From positions 1-58,065 of the forward strand of contig JABFVM010000092.1 of the NCBI GenBank assembly GCA_013362785.1: a stretch of 58,065 bases of DNA, written 5' to 3'. The position numbers were made by a program, and so were the translations under genes. Within the stretch, counting starts at the first letter, position 1. Every line of letters begins with the position of its first letter. This document shows positions 35,775 through 44,251 of the stretch, one piece after another. The notes beneath the pieces were generated by a model. The model was given only the letters and a program-made list of their open reading frames with translations, was not told the origin of the DNA and ran no database searches. Source of the stretch: Streptomyces sp. GTDB taxonomy: Bacteria > Actinomycetota > Actinomycetes > Streptomycetales > Streptomycetaceae.

Positions 35775-37319
35775 ATGGCCGTTTCCCGACGCCTCTTCGT
35801 CGCGACAGCCGCCGCCCTCGCCGTGACCGGCGCGACGAGACCCGCCCTGGCAGCACCCGCCGTCGCGGCGGACGACCCCCGTTACCGCATCCCCGTCGGC
35901 CCCGACGACACCGAGGCCGACCTGGTCCGCAAGGCTTCCCAGGTCCGCCCGACCGCACGGCAGATCGCCTGGCAGCGACTGGAGCGGACCGCGTTCCTGC
36001 ACTTCGGCGTGAACACCTTCACCGGCCTGGAGTGGGGCACCGGCGACGAGGACCCGGACGTCTTCCAGCCGACCGGCCTCGACACCGACCAGTGGGCCCG
36101 CGCCCTGCGCGACGGCGGCTTCAGGCTGGCCATCCTCACGGTCAAGCACCACGACGGCTTCGTCCTCCACCAGTCCCGCTACACCGCCCACTCGGTGGCA
36201 TCGAGCAGCTGGCGCGACGGCCGGGGCGACGTCCTGCGGTCCTTCGCCGACTCCATGCGCCGCTACGGCATCAAGGTCGGCGTCTACATCTCACCCGCCG
36301 ACGAGAACCAGTACCTCCACGGCGTCTACGCCAACGGCAGCGCCCGCACCGACCGCACCATCCCCACCCTCGTCCCGGGCGACGACCGCACACCGCCCCG
36401 GTCGTACACGCTCCCGGCCACCGACTATGGCGCCCATATGCTCAACCAGCTCTACGAGGTCCTCACCGAGTACGGGCCGGTGGACGAGGTGTGGTTCGAC
36501 GGCGCGCAGGGCCGTATCCCGCCGGACAAGGTGGAGAAGTACGACTGGGACAGCTGGTACACCCTGGTCCGGTCGCTCGCGCCCGACGCCGTGATCGCGG
36601 TGTCCGGCCCCGATGTGCGCTGGGTCGGCAACGAGGGCGGGCTGGCGCGGGAGGACGAGTGGAGCGTCGTACCGGTCCAGGAGAAGGACTACGGCCGGAC
36701 GGACTACGCACTCGCCTATGACGCGCCCGACATGGGCAGCCGTGCCGCACTGGTGAAGGCTCGGCCGGTGGCGGACTACCTCCAGTGGTGGCCGGCCGAG
36801 TGCGACGTGTCGATCAGGGACGGCTGGTTCTATCACGCCGACCAACAGCCCAAGAGCGTCGAGCAGTTGACGGACATCTACTTCCGGTCCGTGGGCCGCA
36901 ACTCGGTGCTGCTGCTCAACATCCCGCCCGACACGGACGGGCTGCTGCCGGCCGCCGACGTGGCGCGGCTGCGGGAGTTCCGCGAGCGGGTGGACCGCGA
37001 GCTCCCGGAGGACCTGGCGCGCGGCGCCCGGACGACGACCTCGCCGGGCCGGATCACCGTCGACCTCGGCGCGGAGCGGGAGGTGGACCGGATCCGGCTG
37101 GCGGAGGACATCCGGTACGGGCAGCAGGTGGAGAGCTTCGTCGTGGAGGCTCGGCGCGGCGGTGCGTGGACCGAGGTGACCCGGGCCGGGACGGTCGGCG
37201 CGAGCCGGATCCTGCTGCTGGCGGCTCCGGTGCGGGCGCGGCGGTGGCGGGTGCGGGTGACCGGCTCGCGTGCCGGGGCGCGGCTTGTGGAGTTCGGGTT
37301 GTACCGGTCGCGGGTCTGA
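35775..37319 (+). CDS. Secreted GH29 alpha-L-fucosidase with discoidin-like C-terminus
   Basis: The product is 514 aa. The N-terminus has a twin-Arg/Ala-rich signal (SRRLFVATAAALAVTGA) cut near residue 27-37. GH29 catalytic domain signatures are HFGVNTFTG, LTVKHHDGFVLHQS, YGIKVGVYISPADE, and VWFDGAQG with nucleophile Asp242. The last about 110 residues form an F5/8-type (discoidin, CBM32-like) sandwich (ITVDLGAEREVDRIRLAED). It removes terminal alpha-L-fucose from glycans outside the cell. GGAG precedes the ATG; it lies 10 bp after the GH20 gene. Released fucose fits the catabolic genes at 51.3-58 kb. Confidence 0.92.
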   Translation: MAVSRRLFVATAAALAVTGATRPALAAPAVAADDPRYRIPVGPDDTEADLVRKASQVRPTARQIAWQRLERTAFLHFGVNTFTGLEWGTGDEDPDVFQPTGLDTDQWARALRDGGFRLAILTVKHHDGFVLHQSRYTAHSVASSSWRDGRGDVLRSFADSMRRYGIKVGVYISPADENQYLHGVYANGSARTDRTIPTLVPGDDRTPPRSYTLPATDYGAHMLNQLYEVLTEYGPVDEVWFDGAQGRIPPDKVEKYDWDSWYTLVRSLAPDAVIAVSGPDVRWVGNEGGLAREDEWSVVPVQEKDYGRTDYALAYDAPDMGSRAALVKARPVADYLQWWPAECDVSIRDGWFYHADQQPKSVEQLTDIYFRSVGRNSVLLLNIPPDTDGLLPAADVARLREFRERVDRELPEDLARGARTTTSPGRITVDLGAEREVDRIRLAEDIRYGQQVESFVVEARRGGAWTEVTRAGTVGASRILLLAAPVRARRWRVRVTGSRAGARLVEFGLYRSRV

Positions 37320-37378
37320 CGGGGTGCGGAGAGGCGGTCACCTGGGCTTCGACGCCCTGATGGCCGCCTTCCCGCGCC

Positions 37379-37813
37379 TTACTCCTGCCCGGTGCCGTGG
37401 TAGCGCTGGGCCAGCCGGGCCAGGGCGACCGCGCCGAGGAGCAGGCCGAAGTCGCGCAGCGCGATGTCGTAGTAGTCGGGGATCGTCAGCAGATTGACGA
37501 TGATCCCCGCGAGCCAGCCGGCCACCAGCCAGCCGCCGAAGCGCGGCGCGACCGCGACGACCAGTCCGGCCAGGATCTCGATGGCGCCGACGACGTACAT
37601 GGCGTCCTGCGCGCTGCCGGGCACGACGTCGTTGATCCACGGGGCGAGGTAGCCCGGCCAGTCGACGAGCAGGTTGGCGAACTTGTCCAGTCCGAACAGG
37701 ATCGGAGCGACGGTGAACCCCACACGCAGGATCCAGAAGGCCTGGTAGCCGGGGTCGGTGGCGATGGCCTGGCGCGCGGTGACGGGGGTGGAGGCTGCGG
37801 GTGCGGACGACAT
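37379..37813 (-). CDS. DoxX-like small membrane protein
   Basis: The product is 144 aa with four hydrophobic segments (about 28-45, 68-88, 92-112, 117-135) and a DoxX-like layout (FWILRVGFTVAPILFGLDKF, AMYVVGAIEILAGLVVAVAP). The function of the family is poorly defined; some members relate to redox or thiosulfate systems. AAGGAGG lies 6 bp before the ATG and forms part of a tandem 14-bp repeat. It is divergent from an HTH regulator gene, which probably controls it. Confidence 0.82.
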   Translation of the reverse strand: MSSAPAASTPVTARQAIATDPGYQAFWILRVGFTVAPILFGLDKFANLLVDWPGYLAPWINDVVPGSAQDAMYVVGAIEILAGLVVAVAPRFGGWLVAGWLAGIIVNLLTIPDYYDIALRDFGLLLGAVALARLAQRYHGTGQE

Positions 37814-37821
37814 GACGCCCT

Positions 37822-37849
37822 CCTTCTATGAACAACCTTCTATGAACAA
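37822..37849. repeat. Perfect tandem 14-bp repeat in the DoxX/HTH intergenic region
   Basis: CCTTCTATGAACAA occurs at 37822-37835 and again at 37836-37849 without a gap. On the minus strand the copy nearest the gene contributes the AGAAGG part of the DoxX RBS. A TTCTAT/ATAGAA inverted pair with TATCGATA (37858-37865) follows. These are plausible binding sites for the divergent HTH regulator. Confidence 0.8.
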
Positions 37850-37903
37850 CGTCTCTTATCGATAGAAGCGCATCCCATCTCTTTAGTCAATGGCGATTGG
37901 TTT

Positions 37904-37909
37904 TACACT
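37904..37909 (+). promoter_or_regulatory. Putative -10 box of the HTH regulator (leaderless start)
   Basis: TACACT lies 7 bp before the GTG at 37917, the spacing expected if transcription begins at the start codon. The -35 region (about 37882, TTTAGT) is weak. Confidence 0.45.
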
Positions 37910-37916
37910 GGTGTTC

Positions 37917-38600
37917 GTGGATCACTCGCAGCATTCGAAGGAAGCGCCCCGCGACGACCTCTCCGCCGTCGCGGCGCTGGACGAGCCGACGCGCCGCCGG
38001 CTGTACGAGCACGTGGCGCGCAGTACCGGCCCCGTGGGCCGGGACGACGCCGCCCAGGCCCTGGGGCTGGCGCGGCAGACCGCGGCGTTCCATCTGGACC
38101 GCCTGGCCGACGAGGGGCTGCTGGACGTCGTCTACGAGCGGCGCAGCGGGCGCACCGGACCGGGCGCCGGACGGCCGGCCAAGCTCTACCGGCGCTCGGA
38201 GCGGGAGGTCGGCGTCAGCGTGCCCGCGCGGCAGTACGAGATGGCCGGGCAGCTGCTCGCCGAGGCGGTGGAGGAGTCCGACAGCACCGGCGAGCCGGTC
38301 CGCGAGGTGCTGTACCGCAAGGCGGCCGCGTTCGGCGAACGGCTGGGCGGCGAGGCCCTGACGGGAGTGGTGGACCTGCTGGAGCGGTACGGCTTCGAGC
38401 CGCGCCGCGAGGGCGACACCGTCGTCCTCGGGAACTGCCCCTTCCATGTGCTGGCACGCAAGCACGCCGAAACGGTGTGCGGAATGAACCTCCATCTGCT
38501 GCGCGGGGCGCTCACCACCTCGGGCGACACCGCCTTCCGGGCATGCCTGGCGCCGGGCCCCGGCCGCTGCTGTGTGGTGCTGGAACCGGCCTCCTCCTGA
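37917..38600 (+). CDS. Winged-HTH (ArsR/MarR-like) transcriptional regulator with Cys-rich C-terminus
   Basis: The product is 227 aa. The N-terminal winged helix (about 12-85) has AALDEPTRRRLYEHV, AAQALGLARQTAAFHLDRLA and a basic wing (RRSGRTGPGAGRPAKLYRR). The C-terminal half contains Cys in GNCPFH, TVCGMN, RACLAPGPGRCC, a pattern seen in Fe-S or metal-sensing regulators such as the SufR-like group. GTG 37917 is chosen because a -10-like TACACT lies 7 bp upstream; ATG 37890 and GTG 37911 are alternatives. Divergent from the DoxX-like gene, which it may control through the 14-bp repeats. Confidence 0.8.
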   Translation: MDHSQHSKEAPRDDLSAVAALDEPTRRRLYEHVARSTGPVGRDDAAQALGLARQTAAFHLDRLADEGLLDVVYERRSGRTGPGAGRPAKLYRRSEREVGVSVPARQYEMAGQLLAEAVEESDSTGEPVREVLYRKAAAFGERLGGEALTGVVDLLERYGFEPRREGDTVVLGNCPFHVLARKHAETVCGMNLHLLRGALTTSGDTAFRACLAPGPGRCCVVLEPASS

Positions 38601-38615
38601 TCCCGGTCAGGACGT

Positions 38616-39674
38616 CTACGGCGTGCGCGCGGCTCCCGTGCTCTCCCTGGGGATCAACCGCGGCACCGGCACCCGCACCGCCCGCGCCGACCCGCCGTCC
38701 AGCAGGGCGGTCAGTTCGCGTGCCGCCGTACGTCCGAACTCCACGCTGTCCCGGGACAGCGCCGACAGCCACGGCTTGACCATGCGGCACAGCGCCGAGT
38801 CCTCCCAGGACACCACCGAGACGTCCGCCGGAACCGAGAAGCCGAGTCCGGCCGCGGCGGCGGCACCGGCGACGGCCATCACGTCGTTGTCGTAGATCAG
38901 GGCCGTCGGGGGAGTGGGGCCCTCCAGCACCCGGCGGGTCACCGCCGCGCCCTCGGCGTCGGAGTAGTCCGTGGTCACCGACGTCACCTCGGTCAGACCG
39001 CGCCGCCCCGCCTCGGCCCGCAGCGTGCGGATACGGCGCTCGGTGTGGGCGAGCCCCGGCAGTCCTGCGATGTGCACGATCCGCCGGTGGCCGAGGGTGT
39101 ACAGGCCGTCCACGACCGAGGCCATCGCGCCCGCGTCGTCGGCCCAGACGGTCGACAGGCCGGGGTGCCGTTCGTCGGGGGCGCCGCCGATCACCACGGC
39201 GGGCAGGCCGAGTTCGTCCAGGAGGTCGGGGCGGGGGTCGTCGATGCGCGGGTCGACCACCAGGACGCCGTCCACCCGGTGCTCGGCCCACCAGCGCCGG
39301 TACACCGCGCACTCGTCGGCGATGTCCTCCACCACCTGGAACAGCAGACCGAGATGGCGCTCCGCCAGCACCTCCTGGATACCCGAGACGAGCTGCAGGA
39401 AGAACGAGTCCACGCCCAGCGTGTCGGCCGGACGCGCCAGCACGAAACCGACCGTCGCCGCACCCTCCCCGGACAGCGCCCGCGCCGCCGTACTGGGCCG
39501 CCAGCCCAGCTCGTCGGCGACCCGCCGCACCCGCTCGCGGGTGTCCTCCGACACGCCGGGCCGGCCGTTCAGTGCGAAGGAGACCGCGCTTTGGGAGACC
39601 CCCGCGTGCCGCGCTATGTCCTTCATCGTCGGCCGACGGGCCGGTGAGCGCTTGCCTGACATCGGGACCCCCAT
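38616..39674 (-). CDS. LacI family transcriptional regulator of the N-glycan operon
   Basis: The product is about 352 aa. The HTH (MKDIARHAGVSQSAVSFALNG) and hinge helix (WRPSTAARALSG) are typical LacI. The periplasmic-binding-type effector domain follows (TVGFVLARPADTLGVDSFF, GVLVVDPRIDD, DYSDAEGA). ATG 39674 has GGAGGT 4 bp upstream; ATG 39662 (MSGKRS), with G5 at 5 bp, is equally possible. It is divergent from the ABC transporter operon and separated by palindromes with CTAAT half-sites, so it is the likely repressor, released by an imported oligosaccharide. Confidence 0.93.
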   Translation of the reverse strand: MGVPMSGKRSPARRPTMKDIARHAGVSQSAVSFALNGRPGVSEDTRERVRRVADELGWRPSTAARALSGEGAATVGFVLARPADTLGVDSFFLQLVSGIQEVLAERHLGLLFQVVEDIADECAVYRRWWAEHRVDGVLVVDPRIDDPRPDLLDELGLPAVVIGGAPDERHPGLSTVWADDAGAMASVVDGLYTLGHRRIVHIAGLPGLAHTERRIRTLRAEAGRRGLTEVTSVTTDYSDAEGAAVTRRVLEGPTPPTALIYDNDVMAVAGAAAAAGLGFSVPADVSVVSWEDSALCRMVKPWLSALSRDSVEFGRTAARELTALLDGGSARAVRVPVPRLIPRESTGAARTP

Positions 39675-39715
39675 TCCACCTCCATTCCGCCGGCACATTC
39701 CCTGAGCAGTATGCA

Positions 39716-39769
39716 CTAATGCGGTTCAGCTGGATGATCCTAATACGCATTAGTCACTAAAGAAATTAG
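39716..39769. promoter_or_regulatory. LacI-family operators between regulator and ABC operon
   Basis: CTAATACGCATTAG at 39740-39753 is a 14-bp near-palindrome with one mismatched pair and a CG centre. A half-site CTAATGCG lies at 39716-39723, and CTAA-5 nt-TTAG at 39757-39769. Three related elements within 55 bp of a divergent LacI gene suggest cooperative repression. Confidence 0.75.
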
Positions 39770-39870
39770 CTGCGCGAGAGCCATTGACGGGCCCCGGAAA
39801 CGGCGTGCAGGGTCTGCCACGTCGACCAACCAGCCCGGACCAACCCACCCGCAAAGGAGGCCGGTTCACG

Positions 39871-41163
39871 GTGCCCATATCCCGTAGAGCCCTCGCTGCC
39901 GCATTCGCCGTCTGTGTCGCGCTGCCGCTCAGCGCCTGCGGTTCGTCAGGCGGTGACAGTGCCGCCGCCGACGCCTCCGGCAAGGTCGAGGGCGACATCA
40001 CCTTCCAGACCTGGAATCTCCGCGCCAACTTCAAGGACTACTTCGAGGGCCTGATCGCCGACTTCGAGAAGAAGTACCCCGGCACCAAGGTGAAGTGGAT
40101 CGACCAGCCCGCCGAGGGATACGCCGACAAGATCAGCGCGGACGCGGCCGGCGGCACCCTGCCCGACGTCGTCAACGTCTCCCCGGACCTGGTCGCCCCG
40201 CTCGCCAAGGCAGGCCTCGCGCTCGACCTGGACAAGGCGGCCGGGAAGTACCGGAAGGAGTATCTGGAGGGTGCCTGGGCCAGCCACCGGATACCGGGCA
40301 TGGAGGGCACGTACGCCTTCCCCTGGTACCTCAACACCGGCCCGCTCTTCTACAACAAGACCCTCTTCAAGGAGGCCGGCCTCGACGCGGAGCAGCCGCC
40401 GAAGACGTACGACGAGGTCTTCGACGCCGCGCTGAAGATGGCGAAGGAGACCGACGGCAAGGTCGCCACCCTCGCCAACGTCCCCACCATCGAGGACTTC
40501 GGCCGCTACGGCGTCGAGCTGATGAACAAGGAGGGCACCGGCTTCAGCTTCAATGACGCCAAGGGGGTCGAACTCCTCACCAAATACAAGGAGTTGTACG
40601 ACGCCAAGGCCCTCGACCCGCAGGCGCTGACCGCCACCCCCGAGTCGTCCGGCAAGAAGTTCCTCACCGGCGCCGTCGCCATGAACCCCGGCAGCGCGCT
40701 GGACCTCGGCAACTTCAAGAAGCAGGCGCCCAACCTGTACAGGAACATCGGCATCACCGACCAGATCACCAGCACCGGCCACGTCAACATGTATGTGATG
40801 GGCGTGATGGTCAACGCGCAGACCAAGCGCACGCCCGCCGCGGTCGCCTTCGCGCACTACGTCACCGACGCCGAGCACCAGATGTCGTTCGCCAAGCAGG
40901 TCGCCATCTTCCCCAGCACCGCAGGATCGCTCGACGACTCGTACTTCACCAAGGAGGACGGCACCGACGAGACCCGGGTGCGGATCGCCGCCGCCAAGTC
41001 GCTGAAGAACGCCGTCAACTACACGCCCGTGCTGTTCAGCGAGCAGATGAAGACCGAGCTGCGCAACGAGGTCGCCAAGGCGTTGCAGGGCAAGGAGAGC
41101 CCGAAGGAGGCTCTTGACAACGCTGTCGAGGCCTGCAACCGGCTTCTTCAGCAGCAGGGTTAG
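39871..41163 (+). CDS. ABC transporter sugar-binding lipoprotein (family 1)
   Basis: The product is 430 aa. The signal peptide ends in a lipobox LSAC (Cys about residue 18), so it is a membrane-anchored lipoprotein. The type-1 extracellular solute-binding fold is shown by ITFQTWNLRANFKDYF, LPDVVNVSPDLVAPLAKAGL, and YAFPWYLNTGPLFYNKTLFK (the conserved WY...YN segment). It should capture an oligosaccharide for the permeases at 41170 and 42060. GTG 39871 follows AAAGGAGG at 10 bp. The downstream GH5, GH85 and GH38 genes suggest an N-glycan-derived ligand. Confidence 0.92.
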   Translation: MPISRRALAAAFAVCVALPLSACGSSGGDSAAADASGKVEGDITFQTWNLRANFKDYFEGLIADFEKKYPGTKVKWIDQPAEGYADKISADAAGGTLPDVVNVSPDLVAPLAKAGLALDLDKAAGKYRKEYLEGAWASHRIPGMEGTYAFPWYLNTGPLFYNKTLFKEAGLDAEQPPKTYDEVFDAALKMAKETDGKVATLANVPTIEDFGRYGVELMNKEGTGFSFNDAKGVELLTKYKELYDAKALDPQALTATPESSGKKFLTGAVAMNPGSALDLGNFKKQAPNLYRNIGITDQITSTGHVNMYVMGVMVNAQTKRTPAAVAFAHYVTDAEHQMSFAKQVAIFPSTAGSLDDSYFTKEDGTDETRVRIAAAKSLKNAVNYTPVLFSEQMKTELRNEVAKALQGKESPKEALDNAVEACNRLLQQQG

Positions 41164-41169
41164 CCCGCG

Positions 41170-42063
41170 ATGGCCAGTTCCACCGTCTCCCGGGTGCGGC
41201 GCCAACTGCCCACCAGTCCCTGGCTGTTCGCCGCCCCGGGCCTGCTGATCATCGGCGCCTTCATCCTGTACCCGTTCCTCTCCACGCTGGTCAACGCCTT
41301 CACCGACCGCCGCACCCTGATCCCCGGCGAGTTCGTGGGCCTGGCCAACTTCCGCGAGCTGCTGCAGGACGACATGTTCTGGATCGGGCTGCGCAACAGC
41401 ACCCTGTACGTCGTCGGTGTCGTGCCCGCGCTCGTGATCCTGCCGCTGCTGCTCGCGCTGCTCGTGCAGAAGAACATCCCCGGCATCACCTTCTTCCGCT
41501 CCGCCTTCTACACCCCGGTCGTCGCCTCGATCGTGGTGGTCGGGCTGATCTGGGTGTGGCTGCTCGACGAGCGCGGCCTGGTGAACTCCCTGCTGGAGAC
41601 GATCGGCGTCGGCCGGGTCGGCTTCCTCAGCGACCAGTGGCTGCTTCTGCTGAGCGCCATGGCCGTGACGGTCTGGAAGGGCCTCGGCTACTACATGATC
41701 ATTTATCTGGCCGCGCTCGCCAACGTGCCCCGCGAACTGCACGAGGCGGCGGCCGTGGACGGGGCGGGAGCGGTCCGCCGCTTCCTGACGGTCACCGTGC
41801 CCGCCGTCCGCTCCACCATGGTCCTGGTCGGGGCGCTGTCGTCGGTCGCCGCCTTCAAGGTGTTCTCCGAGGTGTACCTGATGGCAGGCCCGAGCGGCGG
41901 CCCGGCCGGTGAGGACACCACCCTCGTCATGCTCGTCCAGCGCACCGGCACGGGACTGAGCGGCCGCGTCGGCTATGCCTCGGCCATCTCGGTGGTGGTC
42001 TTCGTCGTCACCGTCGCCCTGATGCTGCTCGTGCTGCGCGCCGACCGGAGGGACGAGACATGA
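41170..42063 (+). CDS. Sugar ABC transporter permease (MalF-type)
   Basis: The product is 297 aa with six hydrophobic segments. It has the N-terminal LPTSPWLFAAPGLLIIGAFI start and the EAA cytoplasmic loop (ELHEAAAVDGAGAVRRF) that docks to an ATPase. It starts 6 bp after the binding-protein stop and overlaps the next permease by 4 bp (ATGA). No ATPase gene is present in the operon, so a shared MsiK-type ATPase encoded elsewhere is expected, as is usual in Streptomyces. Confidence 0.94.
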   Translation: MASSTVSRVRRQLPTSPWLFAAPGLLIIGAFILYPFLSTLVNAFTDRRTLIPGEFVGLANFRELLQDDMFWIGLRNSTLYVVGVVPALVILPLLLALLVQKNIPGITFFRSAFYTPVVASIVVVGLIWVWLLDERGLVNSLLETIGVGRVGFLSDQWLLLLSAMAVTVWKGLGYYMIIYLAALANVPRELHEAAAVDGAGAVRRFLTVTVPAVRSTMVLVGALSSVAAFKVFSEVYLMAGPSGGPAGEDTTLVMLVQRTGTGLSGRVGYASAISVVVFVVTVALMLLVLRADRRDET

Positions 42064-42962
42064 GCGTCATGGAGAAGGTGAGGCCGAAGGCACCGGCTCC
42101 GGCGAGGGAGCCCCGCGTCACCGACGAACACGGCCGCCGGATACGGGTGTGGGAACTCGCCCTGCGCTATCTGCTCCTGCTCGGCGTACTCGCCCTCACC
42201 GTCGGCCCCTTCATCTGGCAGCTGTCGACCTCGCTCAAGGGCCCCACCGAGGACATCTTCAGCTCCCCGCCGAAGTTCCTGCCGAACGATCCGACGCTGC
42301 ACAACTACGAGCGGGTCGCCGACACCATCCCCGTCTGGGACTACGCCCTCAACTCACTGAAGGTTGCCACCGCCAACGTCGTCACCAACTGCGTCGGCTC
42401 GGCACTCGCGGGCTACGCCCTCGCCCGGCTCCGCTACCGGGGCCGCCGCGCGGCCACCCTCGCCTTCATCCTGGCGATGCTCGTGCCGGTGGAGGGCATC
42501 ATCATCGCCCAGTTCACCACCATGCGGGAGCTCGGGCTCAACAACACGCTGATCGGCGTCGTGCTGCCCGGCTGCATCGGCGCCATGAACGTGCTGCTGA
42601 TGCGCAACGCCTTCCTGAATCTGCCGTACGAGATCGAGGAGGCGGCCTACGTCGACGGCGCCAACGTCTGGCAGCGGTTCCTGCGAATCGCGCTGCCGTC
42701 GGTGAAGGGGACCGTCGCCGTCGTCGCGATCTTCGCCTTCATGGGCGCCTGGGACGACTTCCTGTGGCCCCTGATCGTGCTGAGCGACCCGTCCAAGTTC
42801 ACGCTGACCATCGGCCTCAACTATCTGCACGGCACCTTCGCCAACGACGAACGCCTCGTCGCCGCGGGCACGATCATCGCCGTCGCCCCGCTGATCGCCC
42901 TCTTCGCCTGCCTCCAGCGGTACTTCTTCCGTGGCGTCGGCGAGGGCGCGGTGAAGGGCTGA
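42060..42962 (+). CDS. Sugar ABC transporter permease (MalG-type)
   Basis: The product is 300 aa with six membrane segments. Typical MalG-class features are the YLLLLGVLALTVGPFIWQLS first helix, an NSLKVATANVVTNC loop, and the EAA motif EIEEAAYVDGANVWQRF. The ATG overlaps the stop of the first permease. It forms the translocation pore as partner of the 41170 product. The beta-mannosidase-like gene follows 32 bp downstream. Confidence 0.94.
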   Translation: MSVMEKVRPKAPAPAREPRVTDEHGRRIRVWELALRYLLLLGVLALTVGPFIWQLSTSLKGPTEDIFSSPPKFLPNDPTLHNYERVADTIPVWDYALNSLKVATANVVTNCVGSALAGYALARLRYRGRRAATLAFILAMLVPVEGIIIAQFTTMRELGLNNTLIGVVLPGCIGAMNVLLMRNAFLNLPYEIEEAAYVDGANVWQRFLRIALPSVKGTVAVVAIFAFMGAWDDFLWPLIVLSDPSKFTLTIGLNYLHGTFANDERLVAAGTIIAVAPLIALFACLQRYFFRGVGEGAVKG

Positions 42963-42994
42963 ACCCCCAACCCCCCGCCCAGCAAGGACACTGC

Positions 42995-44251
42995 ATGCCT
43001 TCAGCCGTGCGCTTCGGCGTCAACTACACCCCGAGCGAAGGGTGGTTCCACCACTGGCTCGACTTCGACCTCGACTCCGTACGCGCCGACCTCGACTCGA
43101 TCGCCGCACTGGGCCTCGACCACATCCGGGTCTTCCCGCTGTGGCCGTACTTCCAGCCCAATCGCACCCTGATCCGTGAGCGGGCCGTCGCGGATCTCGT
43201 ACGGCTCGTCGACGCCGCCGCCGAACGCGGCCTGGACGTCAACGTCGACGGTCTGCAAGGCCACTTGAGCAGCTTCGACTTCCTGCCGGCCTGGACCCGG
43301 ACCTGGCACCGCCGCAACCTCTTCACCGACCCGGACGTCCTCGACGGCCAGGCCACCTATCTACGCACTCTCGCCGCCGCCCTCGCCGACCGGCCCAACT
43401 TCCTCGGCATGACCCTCGGCAACGAGGTCAACCAGTTCTCGGCCGACCCGCACCCCGACCCCGACCGCGCGACCGAGGAGGAGATCGACCGCTGGCTGGC
43501 GCGGATGCTGGCCGCCTGCGAGGAGGGCGCCCCGGGTCGGCTGCACCTGCACGCCGAGTACGACGCGACCTGGTACCAGGACGACCAGCCGTTCACCCCG
43601 GCCCAGGCGGCCCGGCACGGCGCCCTCACCGCCGTGCACTCCTGGGTGTTCAACGGCACCGCCCAGCGCCACGGCCGTACCTCCGTCCCGAGCGAGCACC
43701 ACGCCGCGTACCTGGTCGAGCTCAGCAAGGCCTGGGCCGACGATCCGCGGCGCCCCGTCTGGCTCCAGGAGGTGGGCGCGCCCGCGCCGCTGGTCCCGCC
43801 GGAGCACGCCGCCGCCTTCACCGAGGCGACCGTCGCGAACGCGCTGGACTGTCCCGACCTGTGGGGGATCACCTGGTGGTGCTCCCATGACGTGTCCCGT
43901 GAGCTGGCCGACTTCCCCCCACTGGAGTACGGGCTCGGCCTGTTGACCAACGACCGGAAGCCGAAGGACACGGCTCGCGTGCTGGAGCGGGCGGCGAGCG
44001 AGACCATGTCGGTGCCCGCGCCCAGGCCCACGGCGCTCGTCGTCCCGGCCGATCCTGCTGGCCGCTCGGTCTGCGCACCGGGCGGCCCCGTCTTCGACGC
44101 CTTCTTCCGGCTCACCGCCGACGGCGTACGCCCCACCACCGTCCTCGACACCCGCGCGCACGACCGCGAACACCTCACCGCACGCGGCATCACCGAGGTC
44201 GTAGCTCCCGATCAGGTACTCCCCACCCCACCAGGAGGCACCCGCTCGTGA
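42995..44251 (+). CDS. GH5-type (GH5_18-like) cytoplasmic beta-mannosidase
   Basis: The product is 418 aa without a signal peptide, a clan GH-A TIM barrel. FGVNYTPSEGWFHHWLD, GLDHIRVFPLWPYFQPNRT and QGHLSSFDFLPAW strongly recall the bifidobacterial GH5_18 beta-mannosidase that cleaves Man-beta-1,4-GlcNAc (recognition from memory). The acid/base is Glu144 (TLGNEVNQ) and the nucleophile Glu259 (WLQEVGAP). It would act on the core disaccharide after GH38 trims the mannose branches. AAGGA precedes ATG 42995. The stop overlaps the GH85 start by 4 bp. Confidence 0.82.
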   Translation: MPSAVRFGVNYTPSEGWFHHWLDFDLDSVRADLDSIAALGLDHIRVFPLWPYFQPNRTLIRERAVADLVRLVDAAAERGLDVNVDGLQGHLSSFDFLPAWTRTWHRRNLFTDPDVLDGQATYLRTLAAALADRPNFLGMTLGNEVNQFSADPHPDPDRATEEEIDRWLARMLAACEEGAPGRLHLHAEYDATWYQDDQPFTPAQAARHGALTAVHSWVFNGTAQRHGRTSVPSEHHAAYLVELSKAWADDPRRPVWLQEVGAPAPLVPPEHAAAFTEATVANALDCPDLWGITWWCSHDVSRELADFPPLEYGLGLLTNDRKPKDTARVLERAASETMSVPAPRPTALVVPADPAGRSVCAPGGPVFDAFFRLTADGVRPTTVLDTRAHDREHLTARGITEVVAPDQVLPTPPGGTRS

